Assembly (NCBI GenBank): GCA_963576725.1
Contig: OY755237.1
Coordinates: 63,837,423-63,901,422 of the forward strand
DNA from: Azorinus chamasolen
Lineage: Eukaryota > Mollusca > Bivalvia > Cardiida > Solecurtidae
Reading direction: 5' to 3'
Length of the DNA: 64,000 bases
Shown: positions 30,411 to 40,967 of the stretch, in pieces
How positions within the stretch are numbered: the stretch's first letter is position 1
How the letters are laid out: each line of letters starts with the position of its first letter
Made by a program: the position numbers and the translations under genes
The notes under the pieces: generated by a model
What the model saw: the letters and a program-made list of their open reading frames with translations, nothing else
What the model was told of the DNA's origin: nothing
Databases searched by the model: none

Positions 30411-32135
30411 AACCAGAGCACAAGCGGGTGCCAACGCTTATCTGTTCCATAACCCTGTAAAGACAAACTGAATGAACTTCAAAATAAACTCAGCTTCAAA
30501 TTTTGTTGCTTAAATACATTTGTATTAAGTTTCATTTATATCATTTTAATATTTTTCCCAGAAAACCACAGACAAACTAAAAGTTGACCGACTAACAAAG
30601 CAATGAACACACGAAGTTCAAGGACCATAACTTTTGAATAAAATGACATATCAAAATCCCCGTAATATATGTGAAAATTCATATTAAGGTTTAACCATGT
30701 AAAAAAATTGAAGTAAATAAGTTATGGCCATCCTCATATTTGCATAGATTTGCATTATTTTTTTAAGTGCAAGGGCCATAACTCCGAAACATCAAATCAA
30801 ATGATCTTCAGAATCAACTTAGCTTCAGGTCTTGATGCATTAAACATGTTTATGAAGTTTCATTAATATCTGTCAAATATCTGTCAAACAGTTTTGCCAG
30901 AAAACAGTGGACAAACTATTTGCATATATTTGCATTTTTTTTAAGTAAAAGGGCAATAACTCCGAAACAACATATCAAATAAACCTCAAAATCGACTCAG
31001 CATCAGATCATGATATATTAAACATTTTTGTGAAGTTTCATCAATATCTCTCAAACAGTTTCCCAGAAAACAGCCGACAAACTATTTGCATTATCTTTTA
31101 AGGACAAGGGCCATAACTCTGAAACGAAAATTCAAATGATCCTCAGAATCAATTCAGTTTCAGATCCTGATGCATTAAATATTTGTGTGAAGTTTCATTA
31201 ATATCTCTCAAATAGTTTTCCCAGAAAACGGCGGACAAACTATTTGCATATTTTTTAAGGACAAGGGCCATCACTCCGAAACGACAAATAAAATGAACCT
31301 CAGAATCAACTCAGCTTCAGATCTTGATGCATTTAACATTTGTGTGAAGTTTCATTAATATATGTCAAATAGTTTTCCCAGAAAACAGCGGACAAACTAT
31401 TTGCATTATTTTTTAAGTAAAAGGGCCATAACTCCGAAACAACAAATCAAATGAACCTCAGAATCAACTCAGCTTCAGATCTTGATGCATTAAACATTTG
31501 TGTGAAGTTTCATTAATATCTCTCAAATAGTTTTCCCAGAAAACAACGGACAAACTATTTGCATATTTTTTTAAGGACAAGGGCCATAACTCTGAAATGA
31601 AAAATCAAATGAACCTCAGAATCAACTCAGCTTCAGATCTTGATGCATTAAACATTTGTGTGAAGTTTCATTAATATCTGTCAAATAGTTTTCCCAGAAC
31701 ACAGCAGACAAACTATTTTTTAATGTATTTGCATTATTTTTTAAGTAAAAGGGCCATAACTCCAAAACGACAAATCAAATGAACCTAAGAATCTACTCAG
31801 CTTCAGATCCTTGATGCATTAAATATTTGTGTGAAGTTTCATTAATATCTCTCAAATAGTTTTCCCAGAAAACAGCGGACAAACTATTTGCATATTTTTT
31901 AAAGACAGGGGCCATAACTCTGAAATGAAAAATAAAATGAACCTCAGAATCAACTCAGCTACAGATCTTGATGCATTTAACATTTGTGTGAAGTTTCATT
32001 AATATCTGTCAAATAGTTTTCCCAGAAAACAGCGGACAAACAAAATGTTGACGGACGAACGAACGAACGAACGGACGGACGGACGGACGGACAGGGCCAC
32101 GACAATATACGACCACCTTTATTAGGTGGGCGTAT
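30411..32135 (-). mobile_element. Helentron-like element with ~157 bp core array
   Basis: Read on the minus strand it opens with the hairpin ATACGCCCACC...GGTGGTCGTAT, then GGCCCTGTCC, (CCGT)n and (TCGT)n. About eight core units follow, with GAGTTATGGCCCTT and TGAAACTTCACACAAATG. It closes with the hairpin GCACCCGCTTGTGC and CTCTGG. No Rep/helicase frame is present, so it is nonautonomous. The 55779-57547 element is the same family on the plus strand. Confidence 0.75.
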
Positions 32136-32886
32136 AAAAAAGCTTTGTTTATTAAAACAAGCCAATTTTTGACAAAAATAACAAAAGGCAATAACTCCAA
32201 AGACACTGAAGACAGAGTTATGGACATTGTGCACTGCACTTGTGGTCAATGTGTGGTCTATCTGTATGTGAAGTTTGAAGTCAATAGCTTTTATACTTTG
32301 AAAGTTATGATCCGGACAAGCCAGATTTTAAAAAAAAAAATAACAAAGGGCAATAACTCCAAAAATACTGAAGACAGAGCTACTAACCGTGTGCACTGTA
32401 CTTTTGGTGAATGTGATCTATCTCAATATGAAGTTTGAAGTCAATAGCTTTTATATGTTTGAAGCTATGAGTCGGACAAACCAGATTTTCACTAGAATAA
32501 CAAAGGGCAATAACTCCTGAAATAATGAAGACAGAGTTATGGACCTTGTGCAAAGCATTTGTGGTCAATGTGTTCTATCTGTACATGACGTTTGAAGTCA
32601 ATAGCTTTTACACTTTGAAAGTTATGATCCGGACAAGCTAAATTTTGAGAAAAATAAACAAGGGCAATAACTCCAGAAGTACTGAAGACAGAGTTACGAA
32701 CATTGTGCAATGCATTTGCAGTCCATGTGATCTATCTGTATATGAAGTTTGAAGTCAATAGCTTTTATACTTTGGAAGTTATGATCTGGACGAATGGACG
32801 GACTGACAGACGGGCGGATAGATGAACAGACGGATGGACATGGTTACTCCAGTAAACCCCCCAAAACTTTGTTTGTGGGGATATAA
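32136..32886 (-). mobile_element. Second Helentron-like element, different family
   Basis: On the minus strand: 5' hairpin CCCCACAAAC...TTTTGGGG, (CCGT/CTGT)-rich block, then four ~157 bp units each with GGAGTTATTGCCC and CAAACTTCATAT. It abuts the preceding element, which probably inserted into its 3' part. Confidence 0.65.
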
Positions 32887-32904
32887 AATACAATGTTCAT
32901 TATT

Positions 32905-33000
32905 TTGTAGATTTTAAACCATTAAGATAAATAGAGCATTTGCTCCTTTGGAGCAAATGCTCTATTTATCACAATGGTTTAAAAAAGTGACTTTAACATA
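32905..33000. mobile_element. PB-3 hairpin core fragment
   Basis: Only the hairpin with GAGCATTTGCTCCTTTGGAG and short flanks remain; both termini are missing. Confidence 0.65.
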
Positions 33001-33147
33001 CTTGTATGCGATGGCAATCTGTCCTAGGAGAATCGGCAATTGTCCTGAATCGCAATTAAATATATTATTTCATGAGCGAACAGAGTAGATCCTGATCTGG
33101 ACCTACTCTGTTAACAGTTTGCAAAGCCTTAGCCTTATGGAGGAAAG

Positions 33148-33394
33148 GCTTTACCAAATGCCTTTTCACTTTTGCGAACAGAGTAGATCCTGATCAGACG
33201 GCTCCTATAGTTGTTGTCTGATCAGGGTCTGCTCTTCTTTACTTGACCTGACTGTCAGACATGATATAGATATGATTCTATAGTTCTTTTCAGAGTAAAA
33301 AATTCCTTAGAAGGTTTATATTAACATTCAGCTTATATAAATATTCATGATACATCAATATTTCTTAAATGAATAATGAACAGGGAAAGGGTTT
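33148..33394 (-). mobile_element. Chimeric PB MITE (d+a)
   Basis: The short half resembles PB-2 'd' (CAAATGCCTTTTCAC). The hairpin is intact, and the other side is a PB-1 long half ending ACAGGGAAAGGGTTTA. Fragments of further PB-1 halves fill 33050-33147 and 33395-33810. Confidence 0.6.
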
Positions 33395-33879
33395 AGATAT
33401 AATATACATGTAGATCTATACGGTTATAGTTTCTGCCATGGCAAAATATTCCAGTGTCCATGTGCTTTTACAAAAATTAACCTAATTAATATTCATAATC
33501 ATGATGATGTCATACTTTCTTACATATAAATTAATATTAATATTCATGGAATAAAGTCTTTATTGACATAAAGTATTGAACATTGTCAGATAAATTATGT
33601 CTCTAAACCCATTGCTACATGAAATAATGACAATATGAACATTGATTGTAATATTATTCTTGATATAACGTTTAACAGGAATTTTGGTAATGGCAGAAAC
33701 TTTAATCTATACATTATTCTATTAGCAAAAAGAGCAGACACAATCAAACGGCTCCTAGTCTCCCACATCTGTCTGCTATGGGTATACTCTTTTTGCAAAG
33801 ATATTCAGCTCTTATATATATATATATATCACCATCTGGGTGTTGTCAGTCTAGTTCCTTATATACCACTCATACTGTG

Positions 33880-34338
33880 TTAACCCCTTACTCCATAAAT
33901 GCGCCTTTCTACACCTTTGCAAATAGGGTAGACCCACATCAGACAGTTCTTATACAGAGCTCCAAATAAGATGCCTTTACATTTTCAAGAATAGCTCCTT
34001 TATTTATCCACCAATTAAACCTTATATACTGTGACCACTCTTCAGTAATTTTCTAGACGAGACGATTGTAAAGAGTGGTCACAGTGTAGGGTTTGGTGGT
34101 GAAATGACGATTTTAGTATTTGGGAACACACCCTTATCTGTACCTCTGCCTATATGAGTCATCTGATCAGGGCATGTTCTATTTGCTTCTGACATAACAT
34201 ACATTTAGCTCTACAGTTTCTGCTGTGGCCAAAAACCCCTGTTTTAAAAATGCTGTTGCAAAATTTTAAAACTCAACCCATTTATATTCATGTCATATGA
34301 TAATTTCTTACCATGAATATTCATGGAGTAAAGGCTAA
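33880..34338 (-). mobile_element. PB-1 MITE split by an HH element in its hairpin
   Basis: TTAACCCCTTACTCCATA and one arm to CAGTTCTTATA (33954). The other arm resumes CCTATATGAGTCATCTGATC at 34149, and the 'a' half ends GGAGTAAAGGCTAA. Confidence 0.75.
33955..34148 (+). mobile_element. HH element in the centre of a PB-1 hairpin
   Basis: CAGAGCTCCAAATAAGATGC ... ACCCTTATCTGTACCTCTG. The flanks CTTATA and CCTATA fit a 6 bp duplication. Its own hairpin has loop TAGACGAGACGAT. Confidence 0.75.
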
Positions 34339-34695
34339 ACTGCTATGATCAAGTTTTGATCACTGTGACCATGGCATGACAACTCTGCATGGTTTTACAA
34401 ACTGAGCATCATCTACAGGGTCGACAAACAAATACTGATTGCTTGTATCCCAAGTAGTTCATTAGGTTCATTCTGAGACATGTTGGTTGCTCATTTTACA
34501 AAACGTTGGGATAGCTTCTGATAGTCCTTTCTGCTTTTTAATATGTCCAAGTTGTTGACAAACATCATGCTTCAGAGTCCTGCCCATCTCTCTCAGCATG
34601 CCAACATATTCTATTTAATTATCCGTTTAGAATTACCATCATACTGTCTTTGACTAAATTGTTTTGCAATAAACTGGTACATGTGAAAAAGTTGT
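34339..34695. other. Unique sequence
   Basis: No gene supported. A motif around 34420-34470 (AAATACTGATTGCTTG, AAGTAGTTCATTAG) recurs in diverged form at 34830-34880, flanking the tRNA-like sequence. Confidence 0.35.
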
Positions 34696-34767
34696 GACTC
34701 GACTGGGACTTGAATCCAGGGCCTGTGGCTTACCATGCTAACACTCTACTGACTGCGCTATCAAGTC
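34696..34767 (-). tRNA. tRNA-like sequence, Thr (GGT) by position
   Basis: The 72 nt fold has a fully paired 7 bp acceptor stem (one G-T), an 8 nt D-loop, T at position 33, GGT at 34-36, and a T arm with four of five pairs (GGATTCAAGTCCC). The D stem has one mismatch and the anticodon stem two. No CCA is encoded, as expected in eukaryotes. Eukaryotes normally read ACC with AGT, so GGT argues for a pseudogene or SINE head. The fragment TATCAAGTCACACAGTC recurs at 35506, which also suggests a repeat. Confidence 0.4.
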
Positions 34768-34925
34768 ACACAGTCTAAAGCTTTTCAATGTTCCGACAAT
34801 CTTTAACCAACTACTGTTCCATCTGGAGATCAGCAAACACTGGCTGCTAGTATCTAAAGTAGTTCAGTAGATTTTAACAATTCGTATATCACAAAGTCAG
34901 CACCAGCTGATCAAGCTTTTCATAC

Positions 34926-35147
34926 TTAGATCAGTATTGGGAAATCTTGTTTGGATGTTGATAAAAATGTTTCATTGATTTGGTCTTGCTTTGTGGCGAC
35001 AATTACTGTGTTTCGACATTGAAAGCTCTTTGTCAATAAAGCAATATTATTCTCCATTTCTGTGGCATTTAAAGCATAGTGGGCTTTGTTAGAAAACTGG
35101 CGTGTCAGGTCCCTTGTTGTTTGGAATCTTGTCGAAATTACTGTCCC
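34926..35147 (-). CDS. Candidate 3'-terminal coding exon, minus strand
   Basis: On the minus strand an excellent 3' splice site (TTTTATTTGCAG) precedes an open frame of 73 codons starting GTVISTRFQTTRDL and ending FPILI then a stop. The sequence is unique and the amino-acid mix is normal for coding sequence. It has no family motif I recognise. There is no obvious AATAAA just downstream. Splice-site plus chance frame is a real alternative. Confidence 0.3.
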   Translation of the reverse strand, partial: GTVISTRFQTTRDLTRQFSNKAHYALNATEMENNIALLTKSFQCRNTVIVATKQDQINETFLSTSKQDFPILI

Positions 35148-35241
35148 CTGCAAATAAAATTAATGTTTATGATTAAAATGTATTTCTGGAAATATTTCTT
35201 AATCCCCTACACCATAAATATTCATATAACAAATAAATAGG

Positions 35242-35424
35242 GGTTATTACGCAGGTGACTAGGGCCGCAACAAACAAATAGCGGTTATTACGCAGGTGAC
35301 TAAAGCTGCAGCGTGATATATTGGCCCGCCACCTTGCAATTGGCCCGAGGGCTTAGCCCGAGTTACTATATCAAGGTAAGGGACTATATCACTCTGCGGC
35401 CCTATAGTCACCTGTGTAATAACC
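35242..35424. repeat. Foldback element with duplicated left arm
   Basis: GGTTATTACGCAGGTGACTA occurs at 35242 and 35283. Its inverted counterpart (TAGTCACCTGTGTAATAACC) is at 35405-35424, with GATATA...TATATC inside and a GGCCCG-rich centre. It is not related to the PB, TG or HH families. Confidence 0.7.
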
Positions 35425-35537
35425 TGTTTATTACATTTATGGGTCAAATTGGATCTCCATGTACTAGGTGCAATAGATTCTCAAAGGATTGAAAGAATCA
35501 GCACTATCAAGTCACACAGTCATTAGATGACGTCATT

Positions 35538-35605
35538 ATGACGGGTTCATATTATTCAAAACTTGGCGTTGGAAAGAGCGGACAGAGTGCTCTTTTTATT
35601 CACCG
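35538..35605 (+). CDS. Weak candidate first exon with a P-loop-like peptide
   Basis: ATG starts a frame reading MTGSYYSKLGVGKSGQSALF and IH to a possible donor ACCG|GTACGT. A second possible donor (CGG|GTGAGG) is at 35649. GVGKSGQSAL aligns in spacing with the Ras-type GxxxxGKSAL loop but has Gln in place of the invariant Lys. A perfect CRE (TGACGTCA) lies at 35528-35535. The resemblance may be chance. Confidence 0.2.
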
Positions 35606-35929
35606 GTACGTGCACATGTATTGGGCATGTAAATTTGAATCGAATCGGGTGAGGATTGTCTTTGTAAAAGCCATGGTTTGGGGACTATTCGGTATACTGT
35701 GTACGAGAACTTTGATAACATTTGCATCATCGGAGCAAAATTAGACCTTCATCACATATCAGGGTTCTGTTGATATAGATTTAGAATGATTACCTTGGCA
35801 GCGGGCACAATATCTGTTATTGGTCCGTTGCTAGGTCTGTATTGGTCTGCTCAGACCACACAACTCTATTTTTTTAAATGATATTGGATCATTTATAACG
35901 TAAAAATGTTACTATTTATAATAACAAAT

Positions 35930-36380
35930 GTAATAATTACATTTATAGTTGATATTAACTGAATATTTATAATGACACTACAGACAATTCTGTTTTAAAC
36001 ATGCTAGAAACTGTATTATCATCTTAATTATTTCATAACTTAAGCAAACATAGCAGACCCTGATCTGAGAGCTCTTATATTGATATAGATACTATATCTG
36101 ATATGGATATATATGCTCTTTGCAAAGGCATTAACCCGTTTCCTTATATAATGTGTCTTCACGCATATGCAAACAGAGTAGACCCAGATCAGATGGCTCC
36201 TATAGGAGCCGTCTGATCAGGGTCTGCTGTGTTTGCTAATGGAATTTTGTAGACCTTTTCCTTTACTTTCCAAAATGGCTACAATGTTCAACCTTCCATA
36301 TTTCATATAACTATTTTGTTCATGAATATTCAGTATAGGTATTTAAATTTGAAATAAACATAGAACAGGGAAAGGGTTAA
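35930..36380 (-). mobile_element. Decayed PB-1, then complete PB-2 MITE
   Basis: 35930-36134 is a degenerate PB-1. 36131-36380 is PB-2 in d+c order (TTAACCCGTTTCCTTATA ... ACAGGGAAAGGGTTAA) with hairpin tip GGCTCCTATAGGAGCC. The TTAA at 36131 is shared. Confidence 0.8.
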
Positions 36381-36596
36381 GAGGCCTGTTGATTGAGTAA
36401 ATGACTATAAAACATTTTATATTTAAAATTGTACACATCATTCACCTTTTTTTTCACAAGCCTAAACGCATATAAATGATACTAAAGCACCTGGCTGGTC
36501 AGAATGTCTAACTTTCTCAGTGTGTATTACCAGGATAACAACAATATAGGAAGGCCTTGTACAAATTTTCTTCAGATTTCACTATATGTCCATAAA

Positions 36597-36795
36597 TTAA
36601 CCCTTTCTCTGTTTAAATATTCATTTAAGGGTTAATGACATCATTGGTATCATATTATTGGATAATTTTTTTAAATTGCATATTATTAACAAAGGATATT
36701 TTGGTACAGACAGAACCATAGAATTTGATCTATATAACACAATATTATTATAAGCAAACTGAGCAGACCCTGATCAGACAACTACCATGAGAAAT
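36597..36795 (+). mobile_element. PB 'a' half, broken at the hairpin centre
   Basis: TTAACCCTTTCTCTGTTTAA through GCAGACCCTGATCAGACAAC, then unrelated sequence. A TG fragment (CAGTATAAAACCTCTTTAAA, 36853-36935) and a 'b'-type arm (36955-37010) follow. Confidence 0.6.
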
Positions 36796-37059
36796 TAGTG
36801 CAAAACCATTATAACAATGTCTACGAGTAGATCCACGAAAATTACCATTGTACAGTATAAAACCTCTTTAAATTGACCACCAATTTGGCAAAGCATGTCT
36901 AATTATGCCTAAAAGTCAGGTGGTAATTACTTGCAGGTATGATAAGTTTAATTCTTTATGCCTTTGCAAACAGAGTAGACCCAGATCAGATTGCCCCTGC
37001 AGAAGATACTGTTCATATTTTTGTTTGCCTTGTGATGATAATACATATTATTTCTAAGG

Positions 37060-37440
37060 TCTAAAACCCCCAAGAAGAATGCCGGCCCTTATAAGTTGAA
37101 AAAGTACTGAGACGAGTTTTATTTGTTATTATAACAAATAAAACTGTCATCCCTGTAAGTTTTCAAAACTGGTGCGAAAAATTTACGGGTATAGATTTAA
37201 TCCAATTCTGTGTTCCGTAATAACAATTTATAATGATGATCTGTATCCACCTTATAAGTTCATTTTATTGCTTGATTGACAGGGAAAATGTAAATTTGAT
37301 AACAAAAACTCATGAAAATAAATAGGTACCGAATCGTCTAGGGTAAATTTTTGGGAGGGGCCGAGTTGACCATGGTGTCGAATCGTTTTGGGGCCGAATT
37401 GTCTAGGGACCCGGTTAGTTTGGTGCCGAGTCGTTCAGAA
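37060..37440. other. Unique sequence with degenerate GGTGCCGAATCGTCT units
   Basis: From 37327 to 37437 variants of GCCGAATCGT and GTCTAGGG recur irregularly (ACCGAATCGTCTAGGG, GGTGTCGAATCG, GGGGCCGAATTGTCTAGG, GGTGCCGAGTCG). It is a degraded short tandem repeat of unknown class. Confidence 0.5.
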
Positions 37441-37549
37441 ACCTGTTGTGCGTCTACTTTGTTTGCAAAGGCGTAAAAAGGCATATTTATGGAGGAAGGG
37501 GTTTAACTTAAAGTATCAGGGATGAATAAGTTAAAAACTTAATAGCGCA

Positions 37550-38057
37550 GGTGCTGCAGATATTCTTTCACAGCATTGTAATAACTCGGAAGATTCAAGA
37601 TAATAAATCGTGTTCACGAAAGTCATAGCAGAACTATAAATAGAAGACAATGATAACCTAAGCGTTAATGTTTGTATGTATATGTACTTACGATTTTCAA
37701 GCTCATCCAAAATGCGTGTCTGGTAAACAAATTCTGCGTAAAGTTTTCATTCTCCTACTCGATTTGCAAACTCCTCACAGTGATCTCCCTTGTCACCACG
37801 CCTGCGGTCTATTAGGGGAGATAACTGCGTTGGAGGTTGCGTTTCCCTATGGCGTAAAGTCACGTGATATTCAAAATGGCGGCGATCAATTAATCAAAAA
37901 TTGATTCGTGTATAAGTGAGCATAAATACCCCAATATTATTAATATCGCCTCATTTTAAAAATATTCGTCATATTTGTTGAAAAAATGATCAAATACAGT
38001 AACTGCTTGTCTTAAAAAACGGTCCACGATAGTACTTTTTGTAATAAGTTCAGCTGA
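37550..38057. promoter_or_regulatory. Promoter-like cluster (E-box and YY1-type motif)
   Basis: In CpG-richer unique sequence, GTCACGTGAT (about 37858-37867, E-box) is followed by CAAAATGGCGGCG (37872-37884), the YY1 recognition pattern commonly at transcription starts. The ATG inside that motif gives only five codons. Direction is uncertain, and no convincing first coding exon was found on either strand. Confidence 0.35.
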
Positions 38058-38221
38058 TTACCTAACTACATTACACATCTGAGTAAATCGTTTCGTGAGG
38101 ACCGGCTGATTTGCTCTCGCCGTTTCGGTAGATTTGGTATCTGTGTTAACACACAGATCCCAAAAAATGAAATGCATAAATGACATCTGACCCCGATTCA
38201 GGTGGATGAATGCACGCGCTA

Positions 38222-38420
38222 TTAAAATCACATATTTGTAAAGATGCGTAAATTTAAACATTTTCAATAATATCTCATTTATTTCTCCACCAAATCCTAT
38301 ACTGTGACCACTCTTTAGAAATGTCTCTTTGAGACGATTCTGAACAGTAGTCACAGTATTGGGTTTGGTGGAGAAATGACAATTTTAGAATTTGTGCTTG
38401 CACCTTTATCTGTAGCTCTG
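38222..38420 (+). mobile_element. HH element, left end eroded
   Basis: GATGCGTAAATTTAAACATT, a hairpin with CCAAATCCTATACTGTGACC arms, and the end TTATCTGTAGCTCTG. Confidence 0.7.
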
Positions 38421-38492
38421 GCCATACACTATTTGCTACCATGCCAGTCTCATCTCATAGTTATCAAAATGGTGTAATTTGAAATATTCAGC

Positions 38493-38740
38493 TTAACCCT
38501 TTCCTTCATACAAAAAGCCTTTTCATGCATCTGCAAACAGAGTAGACCCAGATCAGACAGCTCCTATAGGAGCCATCTGATCAGGGTCTGCTCTGTTTGC
38601 TAATGAAATTTGAAAGATCTGTTTCCTTACTTTCTAAAATAGCTGCAATGTTCCATCTTCCATATTTCCATTTTATTTTGTCCATGAATATTCTGTAGGC
38701 ATCGAAATTTGGAATAATCGTAGAACAGGGAATGGGTTAA
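38493..38740 (-). mobile_element. PB-2 MITE (d+c), complete
   Basis: TTAACCCTTTCCTTCATA ... ACAGGGAATGGGTTAA with hairpin tip AGCTCCTATAGGAGCC. Confidence 0.85.
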
Positions 38741-38967
38741 CACTTTTAATGCTGAATATTCAAAGTTTAATGGACAATCAATGTTTATATACAGAGTTAT
38801 AAATATCCATGTGAGAAATAATGGCATCTGTGATGCAGTGTAACCGATCTTCTCATTTAGATCCAAACTTTTTGCTGCTCAGACACTGTTTCATAGAACA
38901 AATGAAAGAAAAATGTCCTTTTAGTATTGTGGCAGATGCCAATTAATATTTGTGGATGAAATGTTCT

Positions 38968-39120
38968 AACCCTTTGTATGTGCGAAACAAAGAGTATTAA
39001 CCACCTGCAAACAGTGTAGACCCAGACCAGAAGAGGAGCCATATAATCAGCATATGCACTGTTTGTTATTCAAATTCCTCATTTAAATTTCAATTCTTTT
39101 TCACTAAAAGGACTCTGTAA
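38968..39120. mobile_element. PB-7 remnant
   Basis: Hairpin CAAACAGTGTAGACCCAGAC ... CAGCATATGCACTGTTTG, with decayed flanks. Confidence 0.5.
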
Positions 39121-39141
39121 TTAATATGTGTCATTGAATAT

Positions 39142-39354
39142 TTAACCCTTACTGAGCGGGACACAAGCCACTAATGTCCTTTGCAAACAGTGTAGACCCA
39201 GATGAGAGGGCTCCTAGAGGAGCCCTCTCATCAGGGTCTGCACTGTTTGTCATGTTACACTTTTCTTTGGAAAAATTCCTAAATATTCACCATAAGCTTG
39301 ACCTGTTTGGATTTTGGAATAGTCCATTTGAAAATTGAGCACTGTAAGGGTTAG
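39142..39354 (+). mobile_element. PB-4 MITE
   Basis: TTAACCCTTACTGAGCGGG ... CACTGTAAGGGTTA. Hairpin arms match the 25906 copy. Confidence 0.9.
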
Positions 39355-39644
39355 CATTCAAAGAGCTAATGTGGCTAAGGAACCCATATTCTCATTAATT
39401 CACTTTCTATTGATCCCATTGTCTGTTCTTGATGAGAAAGCAATTGACCATCTACCCACTGAGATTATTAAATATGTGCTGCATCAAGTTCTTGTCATTG
39501 AGAGATGTTTTCCCATCAGCAATTCTACGGACTGCTGTTGACCTATTATGTGACCTTGACATTTCTTTGTTTATTATGTCGATAGCTGTAGACATAACGA
39601 TCTGCTATTTGCCATGTCAAAGACTCTTTAGGTGCCCAATAGCC

Positions 39645-39886
39645 TTAACCCTTTCCCTGTTCCATATTCATGTAAGAAATAATGACATCCTGAATATTTA
39701 TTAACTCAATTTTTCTAATATAAACTTTTCAAGGGAATTTTTGGATTTGACAAAAACTGTAAAGAATCAGATTTATATAATGTCAAAAGCAAACAGAGCA
39801 GACCATGATCAGACAGCTCCTATCAGGTCTGGGTCTACTCTGTTTGCAAATGCATTAAAATGTGTTTATATGAAGTAAACGGGTAA
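39645..39886 (+). mobile_element. Chimeric PB MITE (a+d)
   Basis: TTAACCCTTTCCCTGTTC tip joined to an 'a' body (AGAAATAATGACATCCTG), a hairpin, then a 'd'-type half (GTGTTTATATGAAG). Confidence 0.65.
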
Positions 39887-39996
39887 TATGTAGACTTACA
39901 GTACTGTGGTGTTTTTCTTACCATAATTACCCTGAATATCCAAGCACGTATTTGAACACCCATCTCTATCTCCCCTCTCCATGGTCTGGGTTTGTA

Positions 39997-40240
39997 TTAA
40001 CCCTGATCTGTGTTTATTCCAAATTTCAATACCTACTGAATATTCATGGAGAAAATAGTTATAATGAAATACGGAAGGTGGAATATTGTAGCCATTTTAG
40101 AAACTAAAGAAACAAATCTATCAAATTTCATTGGCAAACAGTGGAGACCCTGATCAGATGGCTTCTATAGGAACCATCTGATCTGGGTCTCCTCTGTTTG
40201 CAGATGCATGAAGAGGCGTTTATGTGAAGGAAAGGGTTAA
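39997..40240 (+). mobile_element. PB-2 MITE (c+d)
   Basis: TTAACCCTGATCTGTG ... GAAGGAAAGGGTTAA with hairpin tip GCTTCTATAGGAACC. Confidence 0.85.
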
Positions 40241-40395
40241 GCTGAATATTTCAAATTGCACTATTTTGATAACATTAGATTAGACTGACATGGTAGCAAA
40301 TAATGTAGACCCTGATCATACAGCTCCTTCAGGAGCCATGTGATCTGGGTCTGCACTATTTGCCTTATTTTTTCTGTCTGAATTCTTAGGGTTAT
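40237..40395. mobile_element. PB-8 MITE
   Basis: Shares TTAA with the previous element. Hairpin CAAATAATGTAGACCCTGAT with tip AGCTCCTTCAGGAGCC, and an end TTCTTAGGGTTA. Confidence 0.65.
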
Positions 40396-40519
40396 AAGGA
40401 CACACATATATATCAGGGGATATTTGTTTCCTTCTATTGCTATATGATGAGGTAATACAGGAAGAGAAAACCAATATGGACAAAATCGGCTACGCTTATA
40501 CTTGAATTCTGTAAAATGC

Positions 40520-40769
40520 TTTACCCCTTTCCCTCATACAAATGCCTTTTCATGCATTTGCAAACAGAGTAGAACCAGATCAGATGGCTCCTATAGCTGG
40601 GTATACTCTGGGTATACTCTGTTTGCTTTTGACATGCTGTAGATCTGATTCTACAGTTTTTGTCATTGCAAAAATTCCCTTGAAAAGTTTAAATTATATA
40701 AAAAATGAGCTAATAAATATTCATGTTGGCATTATTTCTTACATGAATACTGAACAGGAAAAAGGTTAA
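40520..40769 (-). mobile_element. Chimeric PB MITE (d+a)
   Basis: CCCCTTTCCCTCATACAAAT and one arm, a small duplication (GGGTATACTCT twice), then an inverted 'a' half ending ACAGGAAAAAGGTTAA. Confidence 0.65.
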
Positions 40770-40967
40770 AGCTCCGAACCAGGGTCTGCTCTGTTTGCCT
40801 AAAGAAAATTGAATTCATACTTAATATTCCATAGTAAGGTATTCACAATATAAGAAAATTAGTATTCATAATAAGTCGAGTCACCAATGAATATTCATGA
40901 GGTAAAATCTCCATATAAACACCATTCTATGGATCACAAACTGGTCCATATTTTATAAAGGACTGTT

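Noticed and set aside
30700..32040. Possible CRISPR-like or centromeric array
   Set aside because: Units are contiguous ~157 bp tandem repeats without unique spacers, bounded by Helentron-type ends.
31977..32249. 90- and 76-codon minus-strand frames with Arg-Pro-Ser-Val repeats
   Set aside because: They translate the (CCGT)n/(TCGT)n block of the Helentron-like element; the same peptide appears at 55815 on the plus strand.
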